From: Centropus unirufus
Lineage: Eukaryota > Chordata > Aves > Cuculiformes > Centropidae
Assembly: GCA_013397695.1 (NCBI GenBank)
Contig: VYZI01000260.1
Coordinates: 784,825 to 848,824 of the forward strand
Direction of reading: 5' to 3'
DNA: 64,000 nt
The stretch's first letter is position 1. Each line of letters opens with the position of its first letter. This document shows positions 1 to 11,656 of this stretch, piece after piece. The notes beneath the pieces are model-generated. The model searched no databases and was not told the origin of the DNA. It worked only from the letters and a program-made list of their open reading frames with translations. A program made the position numbers and the translations under genes.

Positions 1-1829
1 CAAATATATGGGGTAACAACTTGCCTAAAGAATTTACTACAGAGTTCTTAAAAAAGTACTTATAGAAACCTTTCCTGGATCTCCCCTTCTGCTACCTCAT
101 CCAATATTCCAGATCTGTGGATAGTGAAATGCGCTCTTAAGAATGCAAAGAAACTGAGATATCATTTGACTACATCTAGTGTGAGAGAAGAAAAAAAATT
201 TAAAAAAAATAAATGAAAGACTTCCTAGACTTTAATCCCAAACCCAGAATCCACCCCAGCCCCCACATCTGTGCCATTGCAGAGAAATATAGTAGAGCAC
301 ATACATTATGGGATGATAGCTTCCCATGCAGTCTCTGTCCCTGGCTAGACTCTTCGACCTGCATAAAGACAACAATGTCATATGCCTTGGAGTTTTTGTT
401 CAGAAGAAATCCAAACAGATAAGGAGCCATAATGTTTTTTTTATGCAAATACTCCAGTGCAGATGCCAGGGGTGCTTGCTTGTTTGCCAGCAGATCTGGC
501 CAGGGGTAGCACTCAGGAAGCAATGCCAACACATACTATAGTGACAGAGCAAGGACTGAAAAGTGTTCAAATTCTTCAACTACTATTATCAATACTGTTG
601 TTATTATTCTAATGCTGTTACCAACCTTTTCTTCTAGTCAGACACCTATCCCTTGTTTTCATTCATACAGTCCTGCTCAAACGTTTTTATTTCCAGAGAT
701 GATATCTCAGAGATCTTCACTAGATATATTATATACTGAGTCTGGACATCCAAGGACAGGGTGTCACAATGTTTGGGTCCAAAGCAGCTCATGAGAAATA
801 CAAATCATGTTTTTATGAACCACAAAATAAGTCTCTGCAGAAAAGGCAAAGGTTCTCTTGGGTCTATTTTTTTCCGTACCCACTAGTAAGAAAATAGAGG
901 TTTGACTGCCAAAGATCTTACATGTTTGCTGTGTGTTTTTCTTTTTTTCTCTGCCACAGAACTATCCATACTCCACACATTTCTTCTGTTCATAGCAATT
1001 CACCTTCAAGCAAAGCACAGGAAGGCCCAGGAGAACAGTTTACAGACTGAATGTAAGGTCAGCAACAAAATCTCTGATCACAAAGCAGGGATTTTAGGGA
1101 ATGATATTTATCCCATTTGTCTTTTGTTTATTACCATCATTTAAGCCATTCTGTTTTGTGAGCCATTCTCCAAAGGAACCGTTTGTCCTCCACACAGCAC
1201 TGTGTATTCAAGTTCTGTCACTCTCATTATATGGCGCATTCTCCTTCATGTGTTAAGTGCCATCACTTGTTATCAGCAGCAGTTTCGAATAACTACCCTG
1301 TAAAAACTACAGTTTTGTTATATATAGGCTCTAAATTTATTAGCTTATCATAAATGTCACTAGAAAAGAATATTTCTAAAGTAAAAGAGGCAAAATTATA
1401 TAAATACAAGTAAAAAAATCCTCCTATCACTTAATGTTTACAATAGACTATTGATTTTAAATGACAATAAAGTTGCATTTTAAGGTCTTATCTATAACAT
1501 TTGAGGCGCGTTCTAAAATTTCTCCACTATTATGAATGCACATAATGGTGAATAGAGATATGTAAACCTGTCCCATATATAAACTTTGAACATCAGAATA
1601 TGCATATTTAGTTGAAAAAAAACAGTCATGCAAACATACACACTGCTAATGGTTGGCTTGATTTAATGAATAGTGCACTGGCATCAGGATCTTAGAACTT
1701 CAAGCAGAGCAAAGAGCATCTGACTCAGAGTCACATAATTTCCAGGTTATAAATAAGAAATTACTATTAAAAATGTTACAGATGAAGGGGAACGCTGCAG
1801 TTTCTTTCTTAAGTTCTTTCCTTATTTGA
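1..1829. other. AT-rich stretch, no gene recognised
   Basis: Nothing identifiable was seen. The open frames around 200-541 overlap each other on both strands, have no convincing splice sites or start context, and read as chance. The part from about 1310 to 1650 is especially A/T-rich. It is most simply intronic or intergenic DNA. Confidence 0.6.
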
Positions 1830-2006
1830 ACATAGATTCAGAATGACATGAGTTAGAAGGGACCCACAAGGATGATCAAATGTAACTCCTATCCCTGCAC
1901 AGGACTACCCAACATTCACGCCATGTGTCTGAGGGTGTTGTCCAAAATCTGTTCGAATACTATCAGGCTTGGCACCATGACTACTCCAGGGAGGCTGTTC
2001 CAGGAT
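1830..2006 (-). mobile_element. CR1-type LINE 3' end, old and 5'-truncated
   Basis: On the plus strand the block opens with a decayed CATAGATTCAGAATGAC start. It continues through GTTAGAAGGGACCCACAAGG, a 'cctgcacaggactaccc' segment and 'gaggctgttccag', in the order expected for the reverse complement of an avian CR1 3' UTR. CR1 elements end in short ATTCTATG-like repeats without poly(A), so the element is on the minus strand with its 3' end at about 1830. Only about 175 bases remain of a family several kilobases long, as expected for 5' truncation during target-primed reverse transcription. Many substitutions suggest an old insertion. The family match is from memory; the exact subfamily is not claimed. 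Confidence 0.8.
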
Positions 2007-2289
2007 TAGATTTTAAAATACCTCTACCACTACTTTTGCAAAGTCATTCAGCTCTGAGAAACCCAAAGTCTATTTTGAGTGTCTGATATTTAAAATATCC
2101 CTTAAAAAAGGACAGAATTTTTGAAATCTGGCACGTATGACAGCATATTAATAACACTTCAGGCATATTTGTTCAAAACAATGTTAAATACCAGATATGT
2201 TTTTCTTCTTATATATATTCAATTGGTGAGAATCAGCAACAATGATGGTAAGCTCTGCAGCTGAGTGCTAGATAGAGGCAGACAGGCAG

Positions 2290-2900
2290 ACCCCAGAGTG
2301 AGGGAAACCCAAGAGGGAGTTTGGGGTGGTTGATTCCTGACTGCTGGGAGTGGCAGCTCTCATGTGGGTGGCTGATGTGGAGGTGGCGTTCCTGGAGGCA
2401 TTGGCGGAAGATTTAAATTGCCCCCGAAGGAGTGCCAGCAACAGAAGGGTGATGAACAAGTGTGAGAAAACAGGGGCATGGCACATTAGAAGGGCATGGT
2501 GAGACAGTCAGCAAGGCTGTTCGTACTGGCAGGGAGAGCAGGGAGGTTGCTGGACCTCCGCCAGAAGTACCAGGGAATCATGGTGTCCACGCAGCAGCTG
2601 TGACGGACACAGCCTCCCAGACAGAGCCCCAGGGGATGCATGCTGCCCTCTTGCATTGGTATCGGACACCAGTGGGGAATTCAGTTGAAGAGAGAAAGTC
2701 AGGGGATGGAGAGGAATGGCAGCAGGTTCCTGCCCAGTACAGCAGGCACTACTCAGGGACAACCCTATGTAGAGAAGCCAGAGTACCTGGCAAAAACCCC
2801 TCCTGTTTAAGGGCTTTGTGGAGCTCAGGGTATGCTGGGAATGAAAAACCAGTGACATTTGCCAGACCACTTTTTACTGGGTGCCTGGAACTCCTTGCAT
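2290..2900 (+). mobile_element. Possible 5'/ORF1 part of a CR1-like retrotransposon, decayed
   Basis: This patch is clearly richer in G and C than its surroundings and has long frames free of stops on both strands, including 146 codons at 2462-2902 (plus). Plus-strand translations broken by frameshifts contain ADVEVAFLEALAEDL (about 2372-2416), then GRESREVAGPPPEVPG and TDTASQTEPQG. These alanine/glutamate-rich and 'ASQTE' pieces resemble the N-terminal ORF1 region of CR1 elements as I remember them. No downstream CR1 reverse transcriptase or 3' tail follows. That is odd, because CR1 copies normally keep the 3' end and lose the 5' end. Alternatives are another LINE or LTR element, or an unrelated decayed exon. 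Confidence 0.4.
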
Positions 2901-5433
2901 AGAGTTCTCCCTGCAGAGAGGATGTGTAGAGGTGTTCCCTGGACAGCAGGCCACAGAGAGCTGTTCATGGAAAATTGACTGCAGAGAGTTGTCCTAAACC
3001 CCAGCATAAAATTTCATTCGTTTGCTGATTTTGAGCATTTCACTGCTTACCAAATGGAAACATGAGGGGTGAGGATATATCCAAAAGGAAATATATTTGT
3101 ATAAAAATTAAACTGCAGCGTTTTAGCCAATGTCATACTATTTTGACATATCCTGGTCATAATGACAACAAAATAAATGATTGTATATAAACAGTCCTTA
3201 CACTGCTATGAGTATGCAGAAAAATGTGCACACACAAAATGATTCAGCTCATTCCTTGCCAGTTTTTTAAATAGCTTTACATAATTTAATGACATTTAGA
3301 TATAGTAATAGGGTAAAGCTTTGATGCCCAAACTCTTGTTCAATGATTTCTTTTTAATGAAGCAAGCCAAAAACCCCAAAAGAGAGCAGCTTTAATTAGC
3401 TTTATTGTAATCAGATTTAGAAAACAGACAAATAGATGGCCCAGAATGTGTCTACTTTTTTTAGAATAACAAAAAATTCCCGAGAGAACTTGAGCCTGCA
3501 ATATTTCTTGTAACATAGTGAAGTCCATATGGGAGGAGGCCTTATATCAAAATAATTTTGCAAAGATTACCATAACAGAGATGGTAGGGGGTATATTTTT
3601 TTACATTCCACAATTTTTGGTTTTTGGCTTGGTTGGTTAATTTTTTTCCTTTACATTTGAGCAAGTCAGCTACTGCAGAAGTCCTATCAAACAGTGCCAA
3701 ACAAACTTGCTTGTCTTGAAAAACACTATCTGCATAAGCCCATTTTTGCACTTGAACTCCTCTCACCAAGCTCTTGGCTCCATGCTGTGCTGCCTTTTTA
3801 AAAGGAAAACTGAATAATCTTAAAAAAAAACTGGGGCAGGAAAAGGCATTTTATGTCCAACTTAAAGCCCTAAGTATCATACAGTTCTAGTTGTGGTTAA
3901 GAGTTACCTGAGAGTAGTAAAAAGCTCCATATTTACTCATCATTTAAAAACAGAAGCAAAGGATTTCCCAATCTCAGCATAAGGAAAAGGCGTGGGCAAC
4001 TTTGGAAAGCTTCTCGATGTAAACTGTTGACAGCTAGAAGGCAGGTGTTCTTGGCTATACTATAACTCCCAGAAACTATTTCTCTACTTGTTACACTACT
4101 AAAGCCTTCAAACTCTTCTTGCGAAAAGGCTATTCATAGCCTAGAGAGGTTTTATGCAAATAATATTATATAAAAAGCCAACCAATTATTTTCGGTAAAG
4201 ACTGGTATTTATTAGTAAGGTGTATTTATTAAATTCTAGAGATTAGACTGATACCTTGTGTCTTAAATTAAAAAATCTCTCAAACAAAAAAAAAGATCCC
4301 AAAATTGACACTATGGACTAGAACAGCACATTGGAAAATGAAGTAAAGAAACAGGGAAATTATGATGACTTCTCAAGGAAGCTCCTGACAGTCTATCTAA
4401 TTATGACAAGCACCAAATACCACCCAAATCCACAGACCAGTTGTAACCAGCTTGAGTCTTCGCCTAACGTGATAATTTTGAAATACCTGTAACCAATGTG
4501 ACAATCTGGAAATGGCTTTGCCTATCTCCCAGTTTCTTCATGGATCCTGGCTTATAAAGAAAAGTTTATTTTAATAATCTTATTACAGTGAAAAAATTGC
4601 AAATCTAAACTGAGCAGTCAATTCAAGACAAAAAAATTATGTAATATTTATATGCTTTCTAAGAATAGCCAACTGAGACCTCAAGCTGCTGTCCTAATAG
4701 ATTAACAAATAGCATTAATAAGTGGTGACGTAAGATGCATTCTGTATGGCTGTACCATTGCACCACAGCCTGTTCTGTACATATTCACCTTTTGCAATGA
4801 ACAGCTCACTCAGCTCTCAGCACTGTTTCTTGTGTGGCCACTGTACTGACCATGATAAAAAGAACCCAGAAACATATAAAATGAGAACAACATGGGATTT
4901 AGCACAGGTCACTGTACACTTTGACTATGAATGTTCTGTTCAATATATCCAATATTCAATTTCCAATGTTCAATATTTCCTTATCCCACTAGTACGATAC
5001 TTTCATAGAACAGATTTGACAACACTTATATTTGAACAAAGAGGAACTTGCCATGGCATAAACCTGGAGGAAACTACTATTTGAGAGGCAAAGCTGCTCA
5101 TAACCCTCTTTCAGATGTCTTTATACTCACCAGAATCAGAGGAAACATGAGAAGGCAGAAAATAGAGCAGGAGCTGGATGCAGAGCTCCAAGAGTTTCAT
5201 CATGCCATTCCCAAACATCAAAAGCCTCTGCCTCTACATGTGCCCCACTCTCCTGCACTGCCCACAAATGAGTACAGAGAAATAAGGGAGAAGAGGAGAA
5301 ACAGTGTGTGGTAGCCAGTCTTCCACAGAGCTAAAATATATCCAGTTTTACTCCTCACACCTAGCTACACACTCTAGAAAATTCACCAAACTGTAAGATT
5401 TGCCAGCTGACTGGAATGTCAGGTTTTTTTAAC

Positions 5434-5450
5434 AAAAAAAAAAAAAAAAA
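5434..5450 (+). repeat. A17 homopolymer tract
   Basis: Seventeen consecutive A residues, the longest homopolymer noticed in the window. It is not preceded by a recognisable retrotransposed sequence, so it is treated as a simple repeat and not as the tail of a processed copy. Confidence 0.9.
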
Positions 5451-6381
5451 GAAAGTTGCTCAAAATGTTTTAAGATTATTATTCTTGCCTTTTCCATTTC
5501 CCTAGCTACCAAACTTCACCGTTTTTTGAGACAGTACTCACTCAGAGAAATTACAAGGAAAGTATTTTGTTTGCTTTTGGGTTTTCGATATAAAGTGTAT
5601 AAAACCCTCATAAAAAAATCATTATAATTTTGTCTCTCTGACATACATCTTTTAAAGTGATTACAGAGACAGAAAATATCTACGAAAAAAATGTAGAAAA
5701 TTGTATACTTTGAAGTAAAAATAGAAAATACTCAACTGTATGCTTTTTAGTCATTGTGTTTTGAAAGTGACATTCTAATTATCTGCTTTTTGGGGAATTG
5801 TGACAGTGATAGCTGGGAAAAGCACTTTTATATAGCCATAGCTACAAAATAGGAAAACAAATTGCAAGGATTATTGAGCTTTTGGAGTTTGGAATGGCTT
5901 ATGCCTGTACTTTGATTACACAGCAGCCTCTATTCTGTGTACTCAACTAAGAATATACTATAATACAAAACTTCAAAAAACATACTGAAAAATTAAATAC
6001 AGTGTTTTGCATCCTGCTTTGAGGTAGGGGGGGTGCTGTCATAAGACAACATCTTGAACAATCTAGAATTACCCGTATTTATCCAGTTTGCAAACAAAAG
6101 TCTCATAATAGCTGAGAAGTGAAGGACATGTATAATAGCCAGAAGACAGCAAGGTCACTGTACAACAAATGACAGAAAATTTAAAGTAAATGGGGTTTTG
6201 TCAAAAGTTATTAATGTTTCTGTGCAAGAGTGTATATACGGGTGAACAATATGCAAAATTTTACTTAGGCCAAGAATTTCTGTGACCACATTTTCCCCAT
6301 GCAAAAAGCATTCACAAACCCAGAAAAGCACTGCACAAGGTGGTATACTCCTTTTCCAGAGTATTCCAGCACTGGTTCATG

Positions 6382-6444
6382 TCTTGAAAGCAGCACAGTT
6401 TCAGCCTCAGCATCTGCAGTTCTTGCAAGCAGCATAGCTTCAGC
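6382..6444 (+). repeat. Imperfect tandem duplication, 39-bp period
   Basis: A 24-base segment starting TCTTGAAAGCAGCA at 6382-6405 recurs at 6421-6444 as TCTTGCAAGCAGCA with three substitutions. The 15 bases between the copies give a period of 39. It lies inside a minus-strand open frame (6265-6531) that shows no other coding signal. Confidence 0.85.
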
Positions 6445-9400
6445 GGGGCTATGAGATTTGAGATAAGGGCAACTACAGAAGTAGAGATATAAGCCTGCAC
6501 AAGCAGACTCCATCACCATGCTGCACGGCATGGCTTGAATTAGTCAGAAAGGTTACTTAAAGGCACTGAATACTGCTGCCAGACTGCCATTGCACCAAGG
6601 ACACTATGAAATTCATAAAGCACTTTAAGGCTCTTAATCAATTTTGATATGTTGTTACCATCAACCTTTTAAATAACCAGTATGGTAGTGTTCACTTATT
6701 TTTCTATTTTATCCTATATGCCAGCAAGTTCTAGTAAGCACTAAAATGCCGTAAGAATCTCTCCAGCTTCATTTCTCCTGTGTCTTTGCAGTTAGCTCAA
6801 AACTATGCTGCAGCAAAAAAAGTACAAGCTAAAAGGAACATGACATTTAAGGTGTTGAGTTTGCTGCCATGAGAGTGTCTTATTTCTCATCTCTGCTTGC
6901 CTTAGTGGGAAAGTCCCAACTTCAGCTGCTCTTTGGCAGTTGCTCCACGCAACAGACAGGTTTCTACAAAACATGCTTCTACATCCATTTTGTATAGCAG
7001 TCAACTGCCTGAAGATATATCCTAGAAATTCTGGACCCTCCTAAGGATGAAGAAGTATTAGAGCTGAAATTTTAGTAGTAGTAGTAGGTAGCCCTGCTTG
7101 CATGTGATGTTGAAGGCAAGTACCGCAACATACCAATGGCAGTCCCATCTTCACCACCACCAGGCCCATCAGAAATATCAGTCCCATTTGGGTTTGGCAC
7201 AAGCATAAAACCACCAGTCTAATATGGCTGCTATACCACATATGGTTCATGAAAGTTTCATGATTTCTCCTGTCATCTACAGAAAAAAATATGATCCTTT
7301 ATAGAGACAGAGAAGCATGGAAAAATGATAGCAGATCCATTGTACAGCCTTCAGCGCATAGTTAGCCTATCTAAGTATTTTTAACAAATATAAAACATCA
7401 CAGTAAGCTTAGCAGTTTTTCAGCACTTCACATCATAGTCATGTTTCTTTTTAACTTGATCAGAGGAACCTTAAAGCCCAATTAATACACTTCATAGTCA
7501 AATCACAGCCTCACCATCACTGTTTGAACTCCTTGGATCCAGGCCAGACTGCTTGGCTGGACGAAGCATTAATCAATAGTCTTGAAACTGGAAGGGAGAT
7601 AAGGTTTTCCTATGCCTAATGTAGAAAGTCTGCTCTCCTCGCAGATCCACAATGCTCCTTTCAGTATCATTACATGCATGCAGAGTAATTACTTTGACTG
7701 TTCTAATTAGTCAGTATGGATAAAACTGTAGCCAAGCTCCAGTCTCCCAGTCCTTTCCCCCTTATAAGATACTGGAAATTCCAGAAAAAGATTCAACGAC
7801 TCTTGGTAAAATCTGTTACTTATCTGGATTTGATCCAAGCCATTCTATGCAATTCAATTAAAGCACAGCAAACAAGGCTAGGCATTAATGCATAGCTGAG
7901 GTAGGCTTTATGCTGTCAACATGGATGAGATTCAGGCTGGCTTGATTCCAGAATTATGCTTTTAAAAGCTGATTTAGTAACAAATTACATAAAAGATAAA
8001 CAAGCAATTAACCAATATCCTAAGAAACTTACAATCAAAATACTCTCTGCTGAAGTATTAAACACATTAATTTGTTGCCTTCATCTATCACCTGATTCTG
8101 CAGTACCTATGCTATGTGTCTTGCAGCCAGAGCAAGGTCATAGTTAATTGACATAAGTGCATGCTACCCTTTCTTAATTTTAAATTCTACATTTCAAGTA
8201 CACTGCAATATGCTGAAAGTAAGATGGAATACAGATCAACAAATGAAAACCTATAGATTCCATATGTGCAGTGTATTTTTCAGAGTACTTAGAAAGTAAG
8301 TTCATAAATGTGCTGTTTAGAAGTCTGAATACATATCCAAACTGTGGATTTACAGCTGCGTGTTATGAGCAACTTCCAATGTTAGTACATGTATCTGTCA
8401 TGTTCGTATTGATGCTACCATTCCTTACTTAATACATGGCCAAATCCCAGTCACTTTATTCACCTTATTACATTAAAATCAAATAAGACATGAGGCATCT
8501 CTGAGTTCAAAAATATCTCTGCAGATTGTAAATTTTCATTAGATCAGATAGATCGGTTGGAACCTAGTTCCTCATTTCTGCTAAAGTATAGGAATGAAAT
8601 GGGCAGAGTTTAAGACAGTGACTTTTTAGTACACTGGGGAACAACACTTTATAAATCCAAAGTCTTTGGGAAAATCTGAAGCAATTATTCAGAGCCCTTA
8701 CTTTGCGTGCTTTTAAGATTGGCAAAACTCTAACTGAAAAAGGTAATGGCAGACAAGAGGAAGAGTGAGTGACATTTCTGCCTGTAAGACCACATAAAAA
8801 AAATTCATGACTTTGGGCTCAGCTGTTTCAGCTTAATATTCCCAAGTAATGGTCCTAGTCAGAAAATACATTTGTCACAAAGTACCTGGCCGGTGATGCA
8901 TTATACTTCTCTGACTTTTCCTTACAAAGGATCAGCTAGCTTAGTCTGCATAGCCCTTCAACACATTTTTGTACACCTGCTTCCTTCTACTGGAGATTTC
9001 ACTTGCTCTTTTGCACAGCTGTGCTATGACTGAACATAATCTTTTTAAAAAACCTTTCATGTATCACTTCCATATGTGAGCTTGTTTTCTCCTGTTTCAA
9101 AATCACCTGACATTGAGCTTTACTTGTCTCTTTGATCAAGCTGGTGTTCACAAGTGCACACCATAATAACTCTCAGTTGTCACTTTGGCATCAAATTTCT
9201 ACAGTTCTTATTATTTTACAAAAAAAAAACCCAACTGGTTACATTAACATGGCATCGTTTCTATTCCTCCTAAGCAATTTATGTGCACAATTATTAGTTA
9301 TAGTTATTGAGAGTGCAGTTATCAAACTACAGCCATAGGTATGAGTATGAATGGGGCACTGATTGTTGTCAGAGCCCTTTTCAAGGGGGGACCAACCAGC

Positions 9401-11632
9401 CAAGTGAGCAAATGCCATTATCAGAGGATAACTGAGACTTTTACTCCCCTGTGGTAGCTCCTCTCATTCTGCTCTGTTTGGTTTTCTGTTTGTTTGGGTT
9501 TTTTTAATTAGAACAGCATATTTTCCCTATTTACCTTTGATGCTGTCCTAATTTCTGGAAGGAAAAATAAGAATGAAGAACACCAGGGGTGAAAAAAGCA
9601 TGTAGTCTCAAACCACTATGGAAATAAATTTAACTTCGTTTCAATTTAATGTTGGATGTACTTAGTTTGGGAGTGAAAGAGTTTACTACAGGGCTAGAAA
9701 AATAACTGGCAGAATGAGACATGGAAAACAACAAATGGCTCTTAGAATCAGACCTCAGACTTCACTTTTAACACTTCAGGTTTGTGTTCTTGTATTGGAG
9801 AAGTTTTGGTGGAAAGATTCAAAGCAGCTTTCCAAAGGCACAGAGGAACTTACCATAGTTGCAGCACTTGAGGAAAGAAAAGGACAGCATGTGGACATAG
9901 TGTATGTATATGATTGGAGTAGAAGTGAGAAATCCCTAAAAACTTGATCCTGGATCGCTATTTCTCCTACCTGTATCTATCATACCGTCATATATATACT
10001 TTTCCCAGCAGCTTCTTTCAAGCTAAGATCTCCACCCAGCTACCAGCTACTCATCCAGTACCTAGTCTTTAGAGGGCCTCTGAGGTCCCTTGGCAGAGTC
10101 CTGCCTGCAATACTATGAAAAACATCACCCCACACTGAACAAAAGAAACAGAAATTGGGAAGGACACATCTAGTCCATTCCTGCACCAATGCATCCTCTG
10201 GTTTTCCCACAAAAAAAATACTTCTCTTCAACTATCATTGATATTTTTTATTTAGTAGCTATATTTGATACTGGACAAAACATGCTGGGAGGCAATTAAG
10301 TTCCGTAGGTTCGAAGGTGAGCAAAATGACTGCTGTACTCGGCACAGACATATATCAGGGACAACGTGTATGCATGGCTGCCTGGGACCACCTTCAAAGA
10401 TAACTTTCCCCACAGAAAGGAGGAGCCATATGGAGAGTCTGGACACCATTCTGTTCCTTTGTGGCTTTCCCCTTCGTGTCCCACATTCCTCCCTCCAAGC
10501 CAGCTGTTGGAAATCACTTCTCATCTGACATAAACTCAGAATGGGGAAGTTTGCCTGAAGTCTTTGCTGAGGTTTTGCACAGAGGTGAAGTCACCTTCCT
10601 GCCTAAATCTCTCAGTTGAGACAGAGACAACCCGTTGTGGACACAAGAACGCCCCACTGAATGACACACTGTACCTCCTGGCCTATATACTTCCAAGTAT
10701 CCTGAGGAGGAGTCTAACCACATCCACTTTCAGAGATACACACCATACCTACTCCTACTTACCTTGTGCCGTATAACTAGAAACTAGGGATCTTCATCAA
10801 GAATTCTTGAAGCTCTATTCTTAAAGCAGGAATGCAGAATGTCGTCTTAAAGAAGTACAGGTATGGAAGTGACTAGACGGCAATAATAAGACTTAGCCCT
10901 AAAATGGAAAGGGACATCCTGCTCTGTGCAGCCATTCAGCTGAACCGAGGAGCCAGGAACAGATGCTGACCAGCATGATCGATTTCAGGTGTCAAGTCCG
11001 ACAGCAAATACAGGCTCTTGGGAAGCATGCAGAAGGCTGCCATCTGACACCTTTGGACTGCCTCGGGAAGAAATCTCTGCTAAATAGTGCTGGTATATAA
11101 TAATAGATATCCTGAAGCACAATAAACAGTGTTGGGGAGGTCACAACATGCCCATGGCACAAAACTCAGAAGGATGGGAGTGCTGAAGGGTCTTTTAAGG
11201 GCATTGTAAAGGGTGCTGCACCTGAGGCAGTTGGCACAGCAAGTCATGCACACATTATCCATTTTTCTTAGTTTTTTTAACATTCACCTATTATTTCTTT
11301 TCTGCAAAATTCATAGAAAGCAATAAAATATAGTTATTAGGAATATTCCAGCTATTCAGCTTATACACTAGAACAGCTGAGGTACAAAGGTGCATCGCTC
11401 AGGTGGGATGCGGACAGTCATGTTTTCATCTCTCTGTTCAGATGAAGACTACATATACACCCTACTCCACCAACGCAGTCATTCTGGAAAGTGGGACTAC
11501 ATCCATCTGCAAAGACAAAACAGTAATGCTTCTCTAGGGGCACTGCAAGCATAATGGTCTGATGTATATGCAGAAGAACTTAAGCTCTGTGATAAGGGGA
11601 TTATACCTTAAAGCAAATGGGAAGGCAGTACA

Positions 11633-11656
11633 TGTATGAATGTATGCATTCATACA
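11633..11656. repeat. Perfect inverted repeat, 10-bp arms, 4-base loop
   Basis: The left arm TGTATGAATG (11633-11642) and right arm CATTCATACA (11647-11656) are exact reverse complements around TATG. The region is rich in ATG/CAT, so some self-complementarity arises easily. The stem is too short for a microRNA precursor. Confidence 0.9.

Larger units (their letters stand above)
3006..11632. other. Long unannotated stretch with minor repeats
   Basis: No confirmed gene. It holds a 17-base A-tract at 5434-5450, a run of seven G at 6027-6033, a 39-bp-period tandem duplication at 6382-6444, a short GTA repeat at 7073-7088, and a stop-poor patch at 10252-10530 with overlapping open frames on both strands but no recognisable domain. 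A weak plus-strand exon candidate sits at 5115-5314: a good acceptor (CCCTCTTTCAG) is followed by an open frame containing RRQKIEQELDAELQEF and a TAG stop at 5312. I do not recognise that peptide, and no AATAAA lies close behind it. Confidence 0.5.

Noticed and set aside
200..541. Overlapping open frames of 69-110 codons on both strands
   Set aside because: No start context, splice sites, motifs or compositional coding signal; mutual overlap on both strands suggests chance.
10305..10320. GGTTCGAA word resembling a tRNA T-loop
   Set aside because: No B-box extension, A-box or cloverleaf stems at proper spacing around it.
10252..10530. Stop-poor patch with three overlapping frames
   Set aside because: Symmetrical openness on both strands and no recognisable peptide; possibly an old repeat, but no family could be assigned.
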